Shown: positions 9,116 to 20,800 of the stretch, one piece after another
Layout of the letters: every line of letters begins with the position of its first letter
Position numbering within the stretch: the stretch's first letter is position 1
Assembly: GCA_010279815.1 (NCBI GenBank)
Contig: QEOQ01000508.1
Coordinates: 6,446,930-6,484,738, forward strand
Length of the DNA: 37,809 nucleotides
Reading direction: 5' to 3'
From: Brachionus plicatilis
Taxonomy: Eukaryota > Rotifera > Eurotatoria > Ploima > Brachionidae
Program-made: the position numbers and the translations under genes
Notes under the pieces: generated by a model
The model's input: the letters and a program-made list of their open reading frames with translations, nothing else
Databases searched by the model: none
Told to the model about the DNA's origin: nothing

Positions 9116-9777
9116 ATGTCGAGAAATTCAGGTCCTGTAGATTGCAAAGTTTATGTTGGAGGTCTCACTCGGAACGCATCTAAAGAGGAAATCGAAAAAG
9201 AATTTAGCCGGTACGGAAAATTAACAAATATTTTTGTTGCGCGAAATCCGCCGGGCTTTGCCTTTGTTGAGTTTGATGATCCCCGAGACGCCGCTGACGC
9301 CGTCAAGGCCTTGGATGGCCGCATGATCTGTGGTGTCAGAGCCAGAGTAGAACTTTCGCATGGTAAAAGCCGTAAACCAAGACGTGGAAGATCTAGGTAA
9401 ATATAATACGACTTCGCGAATCCCTAGTCGATCATCAACTATTCATCATCACTTACTCATCTTCTCCTAACTTAATCTCATCTCTTCATCAAAGTAAGTC
9501 CAACTTAAGGGACACTGCTGAACATTTAAATTTTCTTTTTCTAAATTGTTTAAAATTCAAAATTTTAATTTTTTTCTTATCCAGAAGTCCAGTTAGAAGA
9601 CGAAAGTCTTATTCAAGAAGTCGAAGTTCATCTAGAAATAAGTACAAACGAAGAGAACGCAGCGAGGATGAGCGCAGTTTGTCGCCGAAAAAAAATCGAA
9701 ATCGATCCAAGTCCCAGTCAAGGTCTCGATCTCGTTCGCGTTCTCGATCTCGGTCCAGGACTCGATCAAGATCATAA
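9116..9777 (+). CDS. SRSF3: SRSF3-like serine/arginine-rich splicing factor, copy 2
   Basis: Inferred exons 9116-9396 and 9585-9777 give 157 aa. The donor is G|GTAAATA and the acceptor CTTATCCAG; the intron is 188 nt and enters after RGRS. The RRM has RNP2 KVYVGGL and RNP1 [11 protein letters not shown], and ends [13 protein letters not shown]. The RS tail in exon 2 is longer than in copy 1 and finishes with about eleven SR/RS dipeptides before TAA (9775-9777). The product is a nuclear splicing factor of the SRSF3 type, close to human SRSF3 in length. The RRM is uninterrupted here, whereas the minus-strand paralog has an intron inside it. It starts 150 bp downstream of tRNA-Gln, on the same strand. 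Confidence 0.9.
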
Positions 9778-10489
9778 TTTTTTTTCTTATCTTTCTAAAA
9801 TAAAAAGCTTGATGCGGACCACCAGGCAATTAATTGGCTTGAATCAAGTTAATAACAAATATTGACTCATAAAAATATTTTTATTAATCAAAAAATTGAT
9901 AAAATAAATAAAATTTAAGTGTCTGATTTTTCAATTCTTATCCTTTCAATTTGACACAAAGCAATTTTATTGTTGAGATATCAAACCATAAGCTCTTTGA
10001 TCCCATCTATTTTCAATTTAAAGACTAAGCAAAAATTTAATTTAAGGCATTTTATGAATGATAAACACTAGCGAGCGTTTTTTCCAAAATATTTAAAAAA
10101 CTAAAATAATTTTAATAAGCAATTAATTAAAAAATAAAGATAAAATCTGCATAGTTCAAAATTTTTTTATTTATTTCAAAAATCTGTTCAAAAGATATGA
10201 GGTTTTAGAATTTTTTTGGTGCTTCTAGTGTTATCATATAAAATTAGTGCTTTATCACCATTTCTAAAGAGTTAACGATTTTTTTTCTCAATTTACCTTA
10301 TGGCTTAGGGAATGTAACTCTTGACTCAAAATTTCTTAAATGTAAAAATAAAAAATTATTGAAATAAATTTTAAATATTTAATGAAATTGACATATGTCT
10401 GGTATTCTCAAAAACTTGAAATTTTCAAATTTGACCAGCTACAATTTTTTCGAAATTATCATTTATTAATATCTTCAAGGGATAATTGT
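9778..10489. other. AT-rich intergenic DNA, no gene seen
   Basis: This is the 3' flank of SRSF3 copy 2. No frame, RNA gene or repeat stands out; the frame at 10382-10648 has no domain character and enters the inverted repeat described next. Confidence 0.6.
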
Positions 10490-11300
10490 TTCAGTACACC
10501 CTTAAAATCTAACAAACACACTCACTTAATAATACCCTTAAATCACTGTTCTGCACACTCAAAAAATTTTTTCAAGCTGAAAAAAAAATCAATTACTTTT
10601 ACAAAGTCTAAAAAACACACTTTTTTATTTTATTTATTAAAAAAATAGTTCAGGCCCGGTCGAAATGGTGACTTATCGCACTTGAAAAAATTTGAAAAAA
10701 ATCATGGCAAAATTTTTGCATGTAATTTTGGATATAGAAAATATTTAATTTGCTGTAATTAAATGCAGGATGTGCAAAGTTGGTGATTGAAAGAAAAAAT
10801 AATTGGATAAATATGTTAGCTGAGCATTTTGATACTTCGAATAAATCAATTGTTCAAAGATAATTCTAAATAAAAGAAAAGCTTAATTGATTAAAAATTT
10901 TCATGTATAGTTTCCAATAAAAACTTACATTCGCCTTTTATAAGATTTATAAGATTTATTAACTAAAATAAAACTTAATGTAAAAAATGGCTGCTAAATT
11001 TTCAGCCTTATTTATGTAAAAATAAACAACTAAATAAAAAGCTTTTTGAAATATAAATTGAAATTATTAATAAGACTAAAATTTGCTTTCTTTATAAATT
11101 TTATTAAATAATTAAAAGTCTGAACAACACACCATAAAAAGTGTGTTTAAAAGTTTTCAATTAATTTTTCTGGATTTACTGAAAATTACTAAATAGGTGC
11201 TAAGAACAGTGCTAAGTATATTTTTAAGTATAGTATGTTTGTTAGATTTTAATAATGTGCTGTAACGATTTTTAAATGTGTTGAAACGATTTTTGCGTGT
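10490..11300. mobile_element. Candidate non-autonomous DNA transposon with ~140-bp inverted ends
   Basis: The left end (about 10490-10630) and the reverse complement of the right end (about 11110-11300) share, in order: AAAATCTAACAAACA, ACTTAA, CACTGTTCT, GCAC and ACACACTTTTT. The match is imperfect but collinear over more than 100 bp. Between them a short open frame at about 10768-10860 reads as an amphipathic tail (contains NNWINMLAEHFDTSNKS) and could be a remnant of a transposase; this is weak. No target-site duplication was identified. Confidence 0.5.
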
Positions 11301-11389
11301 GCTAGTTAGGTAGACCCATATCTTCAATCTCTTTTGAAATAAATCTTAAAAAATTTTGCTAATTTTTTGAAATAAATTCATGAATTTAT

Positions 11390-11645
11390 TGTAGAATTGA
11401 ACGAGACTTCAATTGCCGTGATGGTGTCTCAGGCCCTATCCTGAACAATTTAAGATTGATACTCATTTTTCTTCGACAATACAAATTTACAAAATCTAAT
11501 TTTTAGCAATCATACCCCTTTTTTTCCCAAAAAATTATCTTTCTTATTTAATTTTTTAATTTTTTTTTTTTTTTTTTTAAATTTAAGTTCCTATTATTAT
11601 TTTTTACTTCTCCTTTAATAATTCATTTTTTTTTAAATAAAAAAT
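11390..11645 (+). mobile_element. Second fragment of the RDGVS retroelement 3' end
   Basis: It shares CGTGATGGTGTCTC and the RDGVS frame with the fragment at 2290-2800. The frame stops at a TAG near 11506. It is followed by T-rich DNA and a degraded tail motif TTTACTTCTCCT at about 11604, here without the matching GGAG arm. It is a more decayed copy of the same family. Confidence 0.45.
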
Positions 11646-11827
11646 ATAAGGATTGTGTTTTGGTCATACTTGAGTTTGTGGTGGTTAAGTACACTCAAAA
11701 TATAATACGTTTTGAATACTTTTATGATTATATCTTAAAAAATTATGAATTCTAGATAAAGATTTTAAATGAAGAGATTAAAAGATAAAGCATTGCTGAT
11801 ATTTAAAAAATTTATTTCTAGATTAGT

Positions 11828-11960
11828 AGTTGTTGTTGTTTTGACAATAGCTGGCTAGACAGCCAGTGTGTTAACAAAGCGCACTAAGGCCATATCCGAA
11901 TCCTTTCCGAGTTCTCACATTATGACCTAAGATTTGAGGACAAGACAGGCTCTGCAAATT
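11828..11960 (-). mobile_element. LINE 3' end with (CAA)n tail
   Basis: Read on minus, a relatively GC-rich block (about 11955 down to 11870) is followed by a perfect hairpin CTGGCT / AGCCAG (11851-11866) and then a CAACAACAACAAC tail (11841-11828). A hairpin followed by a trinucleotide tail is a typical 3' terminus of RTE/CR1-like non-LTR retrotransposons. No coding part remains. The family is not identified. Confidence 0.5.
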
Positions 11961-13360
11961 CCAAAAGTTAAATATATAGATCTAAATAACTTACAACCAA
12001 ATTGAGCTAAAATTTGATTACTTTCTTAGAAAACTTTATTGCTTATTTTTTCCATTTAAGATTTGTATTGAAAATAACACTAAGATTGCTTACTGTTGAT
12101 AAGGTACGAAAAAATTTTTGTCCTTTCGACTATAGTGCACACGTTTTGAAGTACGTGTAGAAGAAGTCAATCTTGAGTCCAGTTGAAAGCTAAATCTAGA
12201 TATGCTTGTAGTTTAACTGTTCTCATTTCAGAGACCTTTTGCAGGAACATTTAGAATCACCCACATGCATTTTGACCACATCCTTGTTTTTCTATTTTTA
12301 ATGACTATAAGCTTTGATTCAACAATCAAGAAAATAAAAAAAAACTGTAAAATAATTGAAAAATAAAATAACATTATATATGAATAAATCAATTAAATGA
12401 TAACTCAATTGGAGATTTAAATATCAATTTTAAAAATAAATTAATTTTTAATTGTTTTTTTCTAATTTATATTAAATTAAAACTGAAATTTTCGGCATTT
12501 GGTGGCTTTGGAGATTAAAGATTTTCATCTTGGCGATCTTGGATATTAAACCAAAATTTTTATACAATTAAACTTTTTTGAATTAAACAATTTGATTTTA
12601 CTTTCAGTTACCATTCTTTATGTTTTGAACAATTAATTCTTCCAGTGTTATGGTGAGTTAAAAAATTTTTTCAACAATGTATGCTAAAAACCTAATCTGC
12701 TCAAACAACCGAAGCAGTTTAATTCAATTTCTAAAGAAGAGTATCATCCTTTCATTTATCTATGTATTTCGATTCAAAATTTTTAAATAAATCAAAGCAA
12801 TTAATTTAACTTTTAAAAATATAGAAACTTAAGACCCAAAAGCGTCAAAGCTTTTAGATACCTATAAATATTTCAAAACTTTCTTTTAAATTTTTTAGTT
12901 TTATAGTCACAATATAAACTATTTAGTCACTTAGTATAAATTATTTTATTTAATGATTATGGTTTGCATAATGGTTAGTCTAGTGTGAGTTCCATAGATG
13001 ACTTAACTCAGTTGAAAAAAAAAAAAACAAATTAAACATAAAATAATTTTTTTTCATAGTTAGTTTATTTTTTATTAAAATAAAATTTTCGCATGACTTT
13101 GACATTATCTAGAAAAAAAAAGACACTTAATAGTTTAACTCTAAAAGATAAAAAAAAATATTATTTTGAAAAGAAATCAAAACTTCGATCTACTAATCAA
13201 AATGAAACATACTAGAATCTCCAATTTTATTGATAATAAAATTTATTAATGATAAAATATCAATTAGATATTTTTATCTAAAATGAATGAAAATTGTCCA
13301 ACATCTATTTTAACAGTAAACTAAAATTCATGTCTTTGAAAAGAGAAAAATGAAATTAAT
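11961..13360. other. Intergenic, downstream of the desaturase
   Basis: No gene is recognised. A stretch of somewhat higher GC at 12110-12290 has no sustained frame. AT-rich elsewhere. Confidence 0.6.
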
Positions 13361-14432
13361 TTAGTAATCGTGTTCATGCTCAGCATCATATCCTTGGCCA
13401 CTTTGCACAGATAAATCTCCAGTTCGCTTTCTTCGTGCCAAAATTTGTTCAGGTGACACTTTATTTCTGTCATAAGCTTGTCCGATCAAGGCCATAAAAT
13501 CAATAAAAAACTTTGTGAAATTGAAATAAACACTTCCGTGTTCGCTAGTCGAATAGTCCATTGGAAAGGTGTGATGATAGTTGTGGAACCCTTCGCCAAT
13601 TGCACCCATGCTAACAAACAAGTTTTCAGCTGGATTTATTTTCTTGTCATACGGTCTCATGCCCCACATGTGAGCAAAACTGTTCACAAACCATGTAAAG
13701 TGAAGGGTGACGATGTATCTCAATATGGCAGGTACAAAATATGCATTTGTCCATGACTCGTTCCATAAAAAGACCGGTATTACAGTGGGCAAGACAAAGC
13801 AAGTCAAAATGGCCAATGTGCGGTAGTACTTTTTCTGAAAAGCCACGACTGGATCAGCCAACAAATCTCCGAGAGGAATACGTGATCCTTTCTGGATCAC
13901 ATCGGGATGCTTTTTCATCAATAGCCAGCCCATGTGAGAGAAAAAAAATCCTCGGTTAGCATTATGGGGATCAGCGTTTGTTTCTGCGTGTTTGTGGTGC
14001 ACCCTGTGATCCCGACTCCATTCATAAATCGAATTCTGCAACGCCAATGTTTGAAATACGCCAAGAAGTATGCGCAATGGAAGCTTGGCTTTATAAGTCC
14101 TGTGTGACCACAATCGATGCGCGCCGGCAGTGATTCCCAAAGCTCCACAAATATACAAAAAATAAGCTTAAATAAAAATTTAATAAAAAATTTTTTTCTA
14201 AACAAAATTTTTTCATACAAAAGATTAAAGTTTGAATTTTTGAATAGAAAGACAAGTATAAGCCGCAGAGGGCTCCCATGTGAAGAAAAACAAATATGGC
14301 TACATTTCTCCACCGAATTGGAAGGTCGATTTTTTCCTCTTTCTCTACTTGATTGGTCTGGCCTTGGGTGCTTGTCTTTTGAAGAGTGTCTATTTTTTCA
14401 GGCACATCGAATCCGTCAATTCTAGGCGCCAT
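13361..14432 (-). CDS. SCD: Acyl-CoA delta-9 (stearoyl-CoA) desaturase
   Basis: ER-membrane di-iron enzyme that introduces the delta-9 double bond into palmitoyl- and stearoyl-CoA, using cytochrome b5 as electron donor. Inferred exons are 14432-14219 and 14166-13361, giving 339 aa (mouse SCD1 is about 355). The 52-nt intron has donor GTATGA and acceptor TTTAAG. The diagnostic histidine boxes are all present: HRLWSH (88-93), HRVHH (125-129) and HNYHH (266-270), plus NSFAHMWG (233-240). Hydrophobic helices flank them, as expected for a four-pass protein. The start is the only upstream in-frame ATG; a poly-A run and a TTTTTTAG lie immediately 5', so a 5' UTR splice acceptor is possible there. 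The gene looks intact and has no close neighbour. Confidence 0.96.
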
Positions 14433-16997
14433 TTTTTTTTTTTTTGCTCTAAAAAATAAAATATTCTTTTAAATCGAATGATTTGGCTTTATGAATAAAA
14501 ATTTGATCACTAATTTGCAGCATGCTATAGCTATATTCATAAAACGGAATATATTATGTTTTAAATCCAAAGAGGGCTCTGAGTGACATGAAGAAATTTT
14601 GAAAATTTTCATTTCGCTTTCATTAGATAAAATACAAATTTTTGAAGTAAATTTTTGAAATTTTTCAATTTTTTTAATTTCTAGCTAGAAAAAATCATAC
14701 GATTTATTCATTTATGTAACTCTCTCTCTATTGAGAAATAATGCGATTTGAATATTAAAAACGCTCTATATTTAGATATAATATATGCTTATAAAAAAAG
14801 GTTTAAAGATCAACTAAATTTAAATAGGCTAAACTATCAAGCTTTGCATACATTATGCTATTCTTATAATCTTAAGCTATTTTGTCTTAATGTCTTAAGT
14901 CAATGAACCGTAAAACTATCTTTTAGAAATTTTTTTCTCAAGAATTAAATATAGAAAATCTAAAATTTAAAATTAAATTTTTTAAGCCTAAAACTCATGA
15001 ATGTAAATTATTTTTTAGTGCTTCAATAAAATTTTTTGTTATTTAAAGTCAGTCAAATGCTTAAAATTATAAGACCATAATTAATAGTAAATGCATTCTT
15101 GGTACTCAAAAATCGAACCATTTTTTAAAAAAATGGTCTGATTTAGGCAAAAATTAGAAATTAGAAAAAATTAAAATCAAAAAAAAATTTGACTTGTTTA
15201 TTTTAACTAACAGAATCCAGCAGACTTTTATTTAATAAAATAAAGTTATCATTTTTCTAACAATATTTTATTCTAGTAAAATTGCTGTAATTTAAAAAGA
15301 TAAAAAATTAAAATACTAAATACCAAAATACTAAAATTTGTCCTAGATAAATTCTGGATATCTTGTGAATTTTATTTGGAGAATACGAACTTGGAGATAA
15401 TTTTTCAATCTTTGATTAAAAAATTATTAATTGAATAAAAAATTTTTGTAAAGAAAAACTTTAAATTTTATAAAACTTTTAATTTTATTTTTCACGCCAA
15501 AACAAGCCTCTTTCAAAAAAAATAATTCGGCCACTGTAGATTTAACTAAATAGGTGTAGTTTATGCCGTTCCTTAAGACTCTGTTGTTCTATACATTTTT
15601 TTTTAAAAATAAATTAAATAAAAAGGAAAAATTTTTGGTTATTTTTTTTAAATATTTCTCTTTTAAAATAATTTTATATTTTGTTGATATTTTTTTAAAT
15701 TAAAACCCTCTTTTAACAATTTAAAATTAACCTTTATTCTTTTTTCTAAAAATAAGATAGACGATCTTATTTTTAATAATTGCGTTTTTATATAAGTCTT
15801 ATGTGTTTTAATCATTCTAATTAAGAAAATTATTTATTAATATTTTTAAAAACAAGTTGAATTATGTTTGATTTTTAAATTAGTAATTAATTTGATATAT
15901 TTTATATAAATTATATAACATATTCTAATTTTCATATATATTTCAACAAAAAATTTTGACAACTTGTACCAAATTTCTTTTTTCCTTATTTTCAATTTTT
16001 TGGTTATTTATTTTTGTTTATTTTAAATAATTAAGATTTCGTCCATTTTAATTATTGTGATACATATACATTAATTATAAAATATATTTTTTTCATTCAG
16101 ATTTTAATGTAAATTTTCTCTAAAACATAAATGACTTTTAACTAAAATAAGTGAACTTTTAAAACGTAAGAAAGAGAGAGTAGAATGATTTTCTATAAAA
16201 GTGTAATTAAAAGGATATTTTATTTGATATTTTTCTAATGATAAATATGATTTATGAAAACACTATTCTAAATTATAGGTATTTTTCGATTTTCTCGAAT
16301 CAAAAACATAATTAAAATACTAAAAATTTGATAAATATTGCATGACATGAACTGTTTTAATTTTAGCTATTAATCGAATCCCATACTGTTCTAAGGGATT
16401 TTGAAAATTTATAATTTCAAATTTTAACTGAAATAAAATTATAAATTAAATTCCAATATTTTAAAATTATCTAATGTTAAGATTTTTTATGGATCGGATT
16501 TTGATATTATTAACACAATGAATTGATATTTCTGCGCAAAAAAGCTAGCTTGTTATCTGTACTTAACTAGAATTTGAAAACTTATGCTCGAATAAAATGA
16601 ATATTTAAAAATAGAAACAATTTATTTAAAAATATTGGAGTTTAAATTAGGAAAGCAGAAATTTAAGCTTGGCTTAATTTTTTTTCACTAAATACATTAA
16701 TCTAAAATAATCTACAATATAAATTGTCATGATTTTTAGAAAATATTATCTTGAAAAATCTAATTTTTTTGTCTGTCTAATAATTATTAATTAAATATTT
16801 AAAGATTTTATCTTATTTAAAGATATATAAATGACTAAACCAAATGCCAATATTGTTTCCCATGAACATTTAAAATTGAGAATTTAGAAAGTTGTATAAG
16901 GTTTACTTATCCCAATATCTGATTTGCAAAATTTGATAGCACATTTAATTTCGTTATACAAAAAAGATAAAGTTTATTATTTAAACTTAATACACAA
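14433..16997. other. Long AT-rich intergenic region
   Basis: About 2.5 kb with no credible frame, RNA gene or clear repeat. It should contain the desaturase promoter just above 14433. A small hairpin ACCATTTTTTAAAAAAATGGT lies near 15119. Confidence 0.6.
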
Positions 16998-17069
16998 GGT
17001 TCTATGGTGTAATGGTTATCACTCTGGACTCTGAATCCAGCAATCCGAGTTCAAGTCTCGGTAGAACCT
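16998..17069 (+). tRNA. tRNA-Gln (CUG), second identical copy
   Basis: All 72 bases are identical to the tRNA at 8894-8965: same acceptor stem, CTG anticodon in the loop CTCTGAA, and T arm. The immediate 3' flank (TTAAATTTTTT) is also shared, but the 5' flank is not. This suggests a duplicated gene kept uniform by selection or conversion. Confidence 0.95.
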
Positions 17070-18037
17070 TAAATTTTTTGTTTTAAATAGACTTCAAAAT
17101 TTATTTATTTAATTAATCTTTCAATTAAACTCAAGTATTGGTAAATACTAAAAAATACTTAGGAAATTTTACTCAAATTTTTAAGTACAGTTGAAAATAT
17201 TTTTTTTAAAGATGAAATTTAAAAATTGAGACAAATCAGTTAAAATCTCCAGATCTTTCCAATCAACTAGGACTGCTTGGGTTTCTTTTTCGTTTAGTGA
17301 AACAAATTTTAAAATTGAAACTAAACATAAATAAAATAATTAAAAAAAGGATATGGCGATTTATTCTTTTTGTATCTCAATTTCTGTTTGCATCACTAAA
17401 AATACCAAACCAAAAAATTTTTTTTCATAATTTTCGTTACAAATTTATTTGTGTTTAATTTTCTACTCCGTCAAAAATTCTCAACTATCTATTTATTTTT
17501 CTTGAGTTTGAATAAAAATTATTGAAATCAAAAAATCTTTATTAGAAATAAAAATATTTAATTAAATGATCCTGAATTAATGCGATCACAATGAAGATGA
17601 AGAAGCTAAATCAGATTTTTTTTTTTTTATTAAAAATTTTTTTTTTAAATCTTCAAAAGTTTAAATCAAAAATTTGAGCTTAAATTAAAATTTTTTAAAA
17701 CACCGAGGAATTTTTATCGGAATTCAATAATTTGATTAAAATTTAGGCTTCATAAACGATTATTTTTTATGTTTCGAAAAACGAAGTTAAAATTTGATAC
17801 ATTTCCTATAAACAAAAAAATCTTTTATCTAGTAAATTTTAAAATGACCTTTTTTCATATTTACCAGCCTTACCGGAATTTTTTTATTTTGATTCTTAAA
17901 AAAAGAATCGTTTCTTATTCTATCAAGCATAATAAATTTTCTAAATCAGCGATTAAAGTTATGATTTAAAAAAAATTGAAAAATGAGAAAATTGTTTTTA
18001 TATTTGATTATTTAAATTTATTTCGAACAAAAAAAAA
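17070..18037. other. AT-rich intergenic, no gene seen
   Basis: The 3' flank of TIMM50. The frame at 17769-17969 is Phe/Lys/Ile-rich with no domain and is regarded as chance. Confidence 0.6.
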
Positions 18038-19449
18038 TTATCTTCTAAAGAGAGAAAACGACGATTTTTTTTGTTTCAACTTTTCTTCTTGCTTTTTACG
18101 GTCAGCTTCAGATTCCTAGATCAAAATTTAATAAACAAAGAATTAAAAAAAAACACATAAAATTACCGCCAATTTAATTTGATTTAATTTAAAACTTCCG
18201 AGAGGATCTAATTCAGAATTATAGTAATCTAAGACATCTCTCACATCAGCGACCCCACTCGAAGCAATCACTAATTTAAAAAAAAAAAAAATCATTTAAG
18301 TTTTATTTAATTTTAAGTTTAGAAAGATTACTTTTCAAAAATGAAGCAAGATGAATCAAATCAGCATCGTTTTCATCTCCTTCCCATTTTTTTAGCCTAT
18401 GTAAAGCATTTCTTGGCTGAAATTGATATGCCTTATCGTCCCAATCAATCACTATAATTTTACTCAAATCTCTGTTCATGTAGCTCAAGTCTTTGATGTA
18501 ATTGTTGTCTCTAAACTTGGTACTCTCTCTGAACAATTTGTGATGAATATTTTGTTGGGGATCTAGTGATGAGGCGATTGGTGCTCCAGACAAAAATGGT
18601 TCTCTAGTGAACAAAACTACCTCAAAAGTTGGATACTTGACTTGCTCAATGAAATAATCCAGACCAGGACGTTTCTTATATCTCCAACCGGTACTAAACT
18701 TAAATAAAAAAAATTTTGAGAAAAAGAAAATATTTAAAAAAATATTACTGTCCATTCTGGATGAAGAAGAATACCGCTCATTTCAATGACCAATGTGTAC
18801 GGCGGTTGGTAGTAAGGAGGCTGAATGGGATCTGGTAGAAGCTTTTCAGTCGAAGGCTCTTTTAGTGCTTCGTAATATTCCATGACCGATTTGAATGCGC
18901 GCTGCGGATATTGAAAGAAAACGGACACTTAAATTTAGTTTATTAGTTTAAAGATTTTAGATATTTTTTTTTACTATCTGAAAATTCATCTCTTAAGGGT
19001 TTATTGTTTTCGTCAAGTTTTGGTGAACCCCAGTAAACCAGCACATAAATTAATGATCCTCCGAAAAGAGTTCCGAAAAAAGTCAAAGAAAATTTCCAAG
19101 CATGCTCACGGCTAAACATTTTGGCAAACTTTGATTCGTTTTCTTTTTGGTCGTTCTTTTTGTCATTTTTTTGGTCATTTGGTGTCTCTTCCTGTGCATC
19201 TTGTCCGACACTTTTATTCATTATATTTTGTAAGTCATCGGAAAGAATTGATTTGGAGGCTTGCTGAGACGGAATAATTTTTTGAGTATCTTTATTGTTG
19301 AGAAGAAAAGCGGTGTGAATTTTGTGGCCCTTGGCAATGGGTGCAAGAACTTGAAAATTTTTGTTTAAAGTTGACAAATTAAAATTTTGATTTAGAGTCG
19401 GTAAATTTCGGACAATAAGTCGACTCAAACAATTCGCTTTGGATAACAT
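18038..19449 (-). CDS. TIMM50: TIM50, mitochondrial inner-membrane import translocase subunit
   Basis: Receptor subunit of the TIM23 complex that takes presequence proteins from TOM in the intermembrane space. Inferred exons on minus: 19449-18975, 18927-18749, 18698-18332, 18270-18167 and 18115-18038, giving 400 aa. All four introns are short (47-61 nt) with GT-AG ends. The N-terminus is basic and Ser/Leu-rich like a mitochondrial presequence; one transmembrane helix lies at about 119-140. Next comes the FCP1/NIF-like domain, with [26 protein letters not shown], then [27 protein letters not shown] and [14 protein letters not shown]. The domain lacks the catalytic DxDxT motif, as in other animal TIM50 proteins. 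The C-terminal exons encode the conserved [11 protein letters not shown] and DPLGSF segment and a basic tail. Confidence 0.95.
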
Positions 19450-19639
19450 TTTAAACCTAAATGAACAAATGCCGAGTGTAAATTTTGAAGAGTAGGAATT
19501 TTAAAAAATCAAAAAAAAATTAACCATAAAATCAACTTAACATTTTATTTAATTTGTAATATTTCAAAAATTTCTTTTAGGAATACCGACTTATAAAATC
19601 TAAAAAAAATAAAATAAAATTTAATCTAAAATGAAAAAA

Positions 19640-20308
19640 TCAAGCTTTGATTGATTCAATTTTTTTTTCCAACTCGACTAAATATGGATGCTCAGCACTT
19701 AGCAAAAATTTGCCTTGCTCCAAAGCCTTTTCAAAATATTCAAGTGATTTTTCATTTTGACCATTTAGTTTATAAATTTGGGCCAGATTTTCATAAGAAG
19801 TAGCGACATGTGGATGGAACTCAGGCAAAGACTTTTTCTTAATTTCCAAAGCTTGCTCATGAAATTCAATGGCTTTGTCCAACTGTTCATTTTCTTTGTA
19901 AGCAATACCAATGTTGTCCAAAGAAGTGACGATTTCTGCGTGGTCTTGATGCAGCTCTTTCTTTCTGATCTCTAATGCTTTTAGATGGGACTGCAAGGCT
20001 TGTTCAGGTTTGTGCAAAAACACACTAACTAACCCAACGTTGTTGTACGAAGTGGCCACTTGAACATTCGGTTCGGGGAAAAGGCGTTCTCGCATTTCTA
20101 AAGATTGAATATGGAACTCAAAAGCTTTTTGTGGTTCGTTGAGGTCCGAGTACACCATGCCGATGTAGTCAAGTATATTGGCCACGTCTTCATTGTCTCC
20201 CGGTAATTCTGCTTGAAGAGTTTCAAGAGTCTTCATGTAATAGTCCAAGGCACGTTTTGGCTCCTCCAAATTCTTGAATGAACGGTTCTCGGCTGATTCT
20301 TGGTCCAT
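19640..20308 (-). CDS. Tetratricopeptide-repeat protein, kinesin-light-chain-like
   Basis: A single-exon 222-aa protein made almost entirely of about four 42-residue TPR units of the kinesin-light-chain/nephrocystin type. Each contains a pattern like VATSYNNVGLV...ALQSHLKALEIRKK. Such arrays form a right-handed superhelix for protein-protein binding. It lacks the coiled-coil N-terminus and C-terminal part of true KLC, so the partner and role are unknown. The start is set at the ATG giving MDQESAE; the frame is open six codons further upstream but contains no ATG there. The stop is 190 bp upstream of the TIMM50 start, on the same strand. Short TPR-only genes of this kind are, to my knowledge, numerous in rotifers; that is background, not seen here. 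Confidence 0.88.
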   Translation of the reverse strand: MDQESAENRSFKNLEEPKRALDYYMKTLETLQAELPGDNEDVANILDYIGMVYSDLNEPQKAFEFHIQSLEMRERLFPEPNVQVATSYNNVGLVSVFLHKPEQALQSHLKALEIRKKELHQDHAEIVTSLDNIGIAYKENEQLDKAIEFHEQALEIKKKSLPEFHPHVATSYENLAQIYKLNGQNEKSLEYFEKALEQGKFLLSAEHPYLVELEKKIESIKA

Positions 20309-20755
20309 TTTTAAGTTCGCTTTCAAGTTTTTTGAATAGTTTTACTCTGGTAGTTATTTTGTGTTGAATATTTATACACATGGTATTTCCTAATTACGCA
20401 TCCCATTAAGTTTTTATTTTTTCTCGATATAAAATATTTAATTTTGTTGATGAGTATTCAACCATGAAATGACTTACCAAATTATTCAAATGACGTGAAG
20501 TAATTCTTTTTAAAATTTTTTTCTTGATGACGCAAAAAAGTTAATAAAATGATAAGTATTGATGAACCAGATTTAATTCAATTTTAAATATTTAAATTAA
20601 AGAATTGTTCAAAGGTGTTAAGATTTAATAATTTAACCAAAATTCAATCTTTTCTCCCAAACATTCGGTTATGGGATAATTTATTTTTTAGTGAAAACAA
20701 CTAATTAATTTAAATTTAAATTTGAAGATATTTTTCATCAAGTTAGTAATTGATT
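20309..20755. other. Intergenic between the TPR gene and the LINE
   Basis: AT-rich, no gene or repeat recognised. Contains the likely promoter of the TPR gene. Confidence 0.6.
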
Positions 20756-20800
20756 ATTTAGTTTAGTTTAGTGGTAATAGCTGTAACACAGTAATGTGCG

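Noticed and set aside
10382..10648. 88-codon frame on plus
   Set aside because: Composition follows AT-rich sequence and the frame runs into an inverted repeat; no motif.
12960..13015. tRNA- or SINE-like stretch (GCATAATGGTTAGTCTAG)
   Set aside because: Resembles an A box but has no acceptable B box and no cloverleaf pairing.
13478..14425. Several plus-strand frames opposite the desaturase
   Set aside because: Antisense shadows of a well-supported gene.
17769..17969. 66-codon frame on plus
   Set aside because: Phe/Ile/Lys-rich with no domain, typical of chance frames in this composition.
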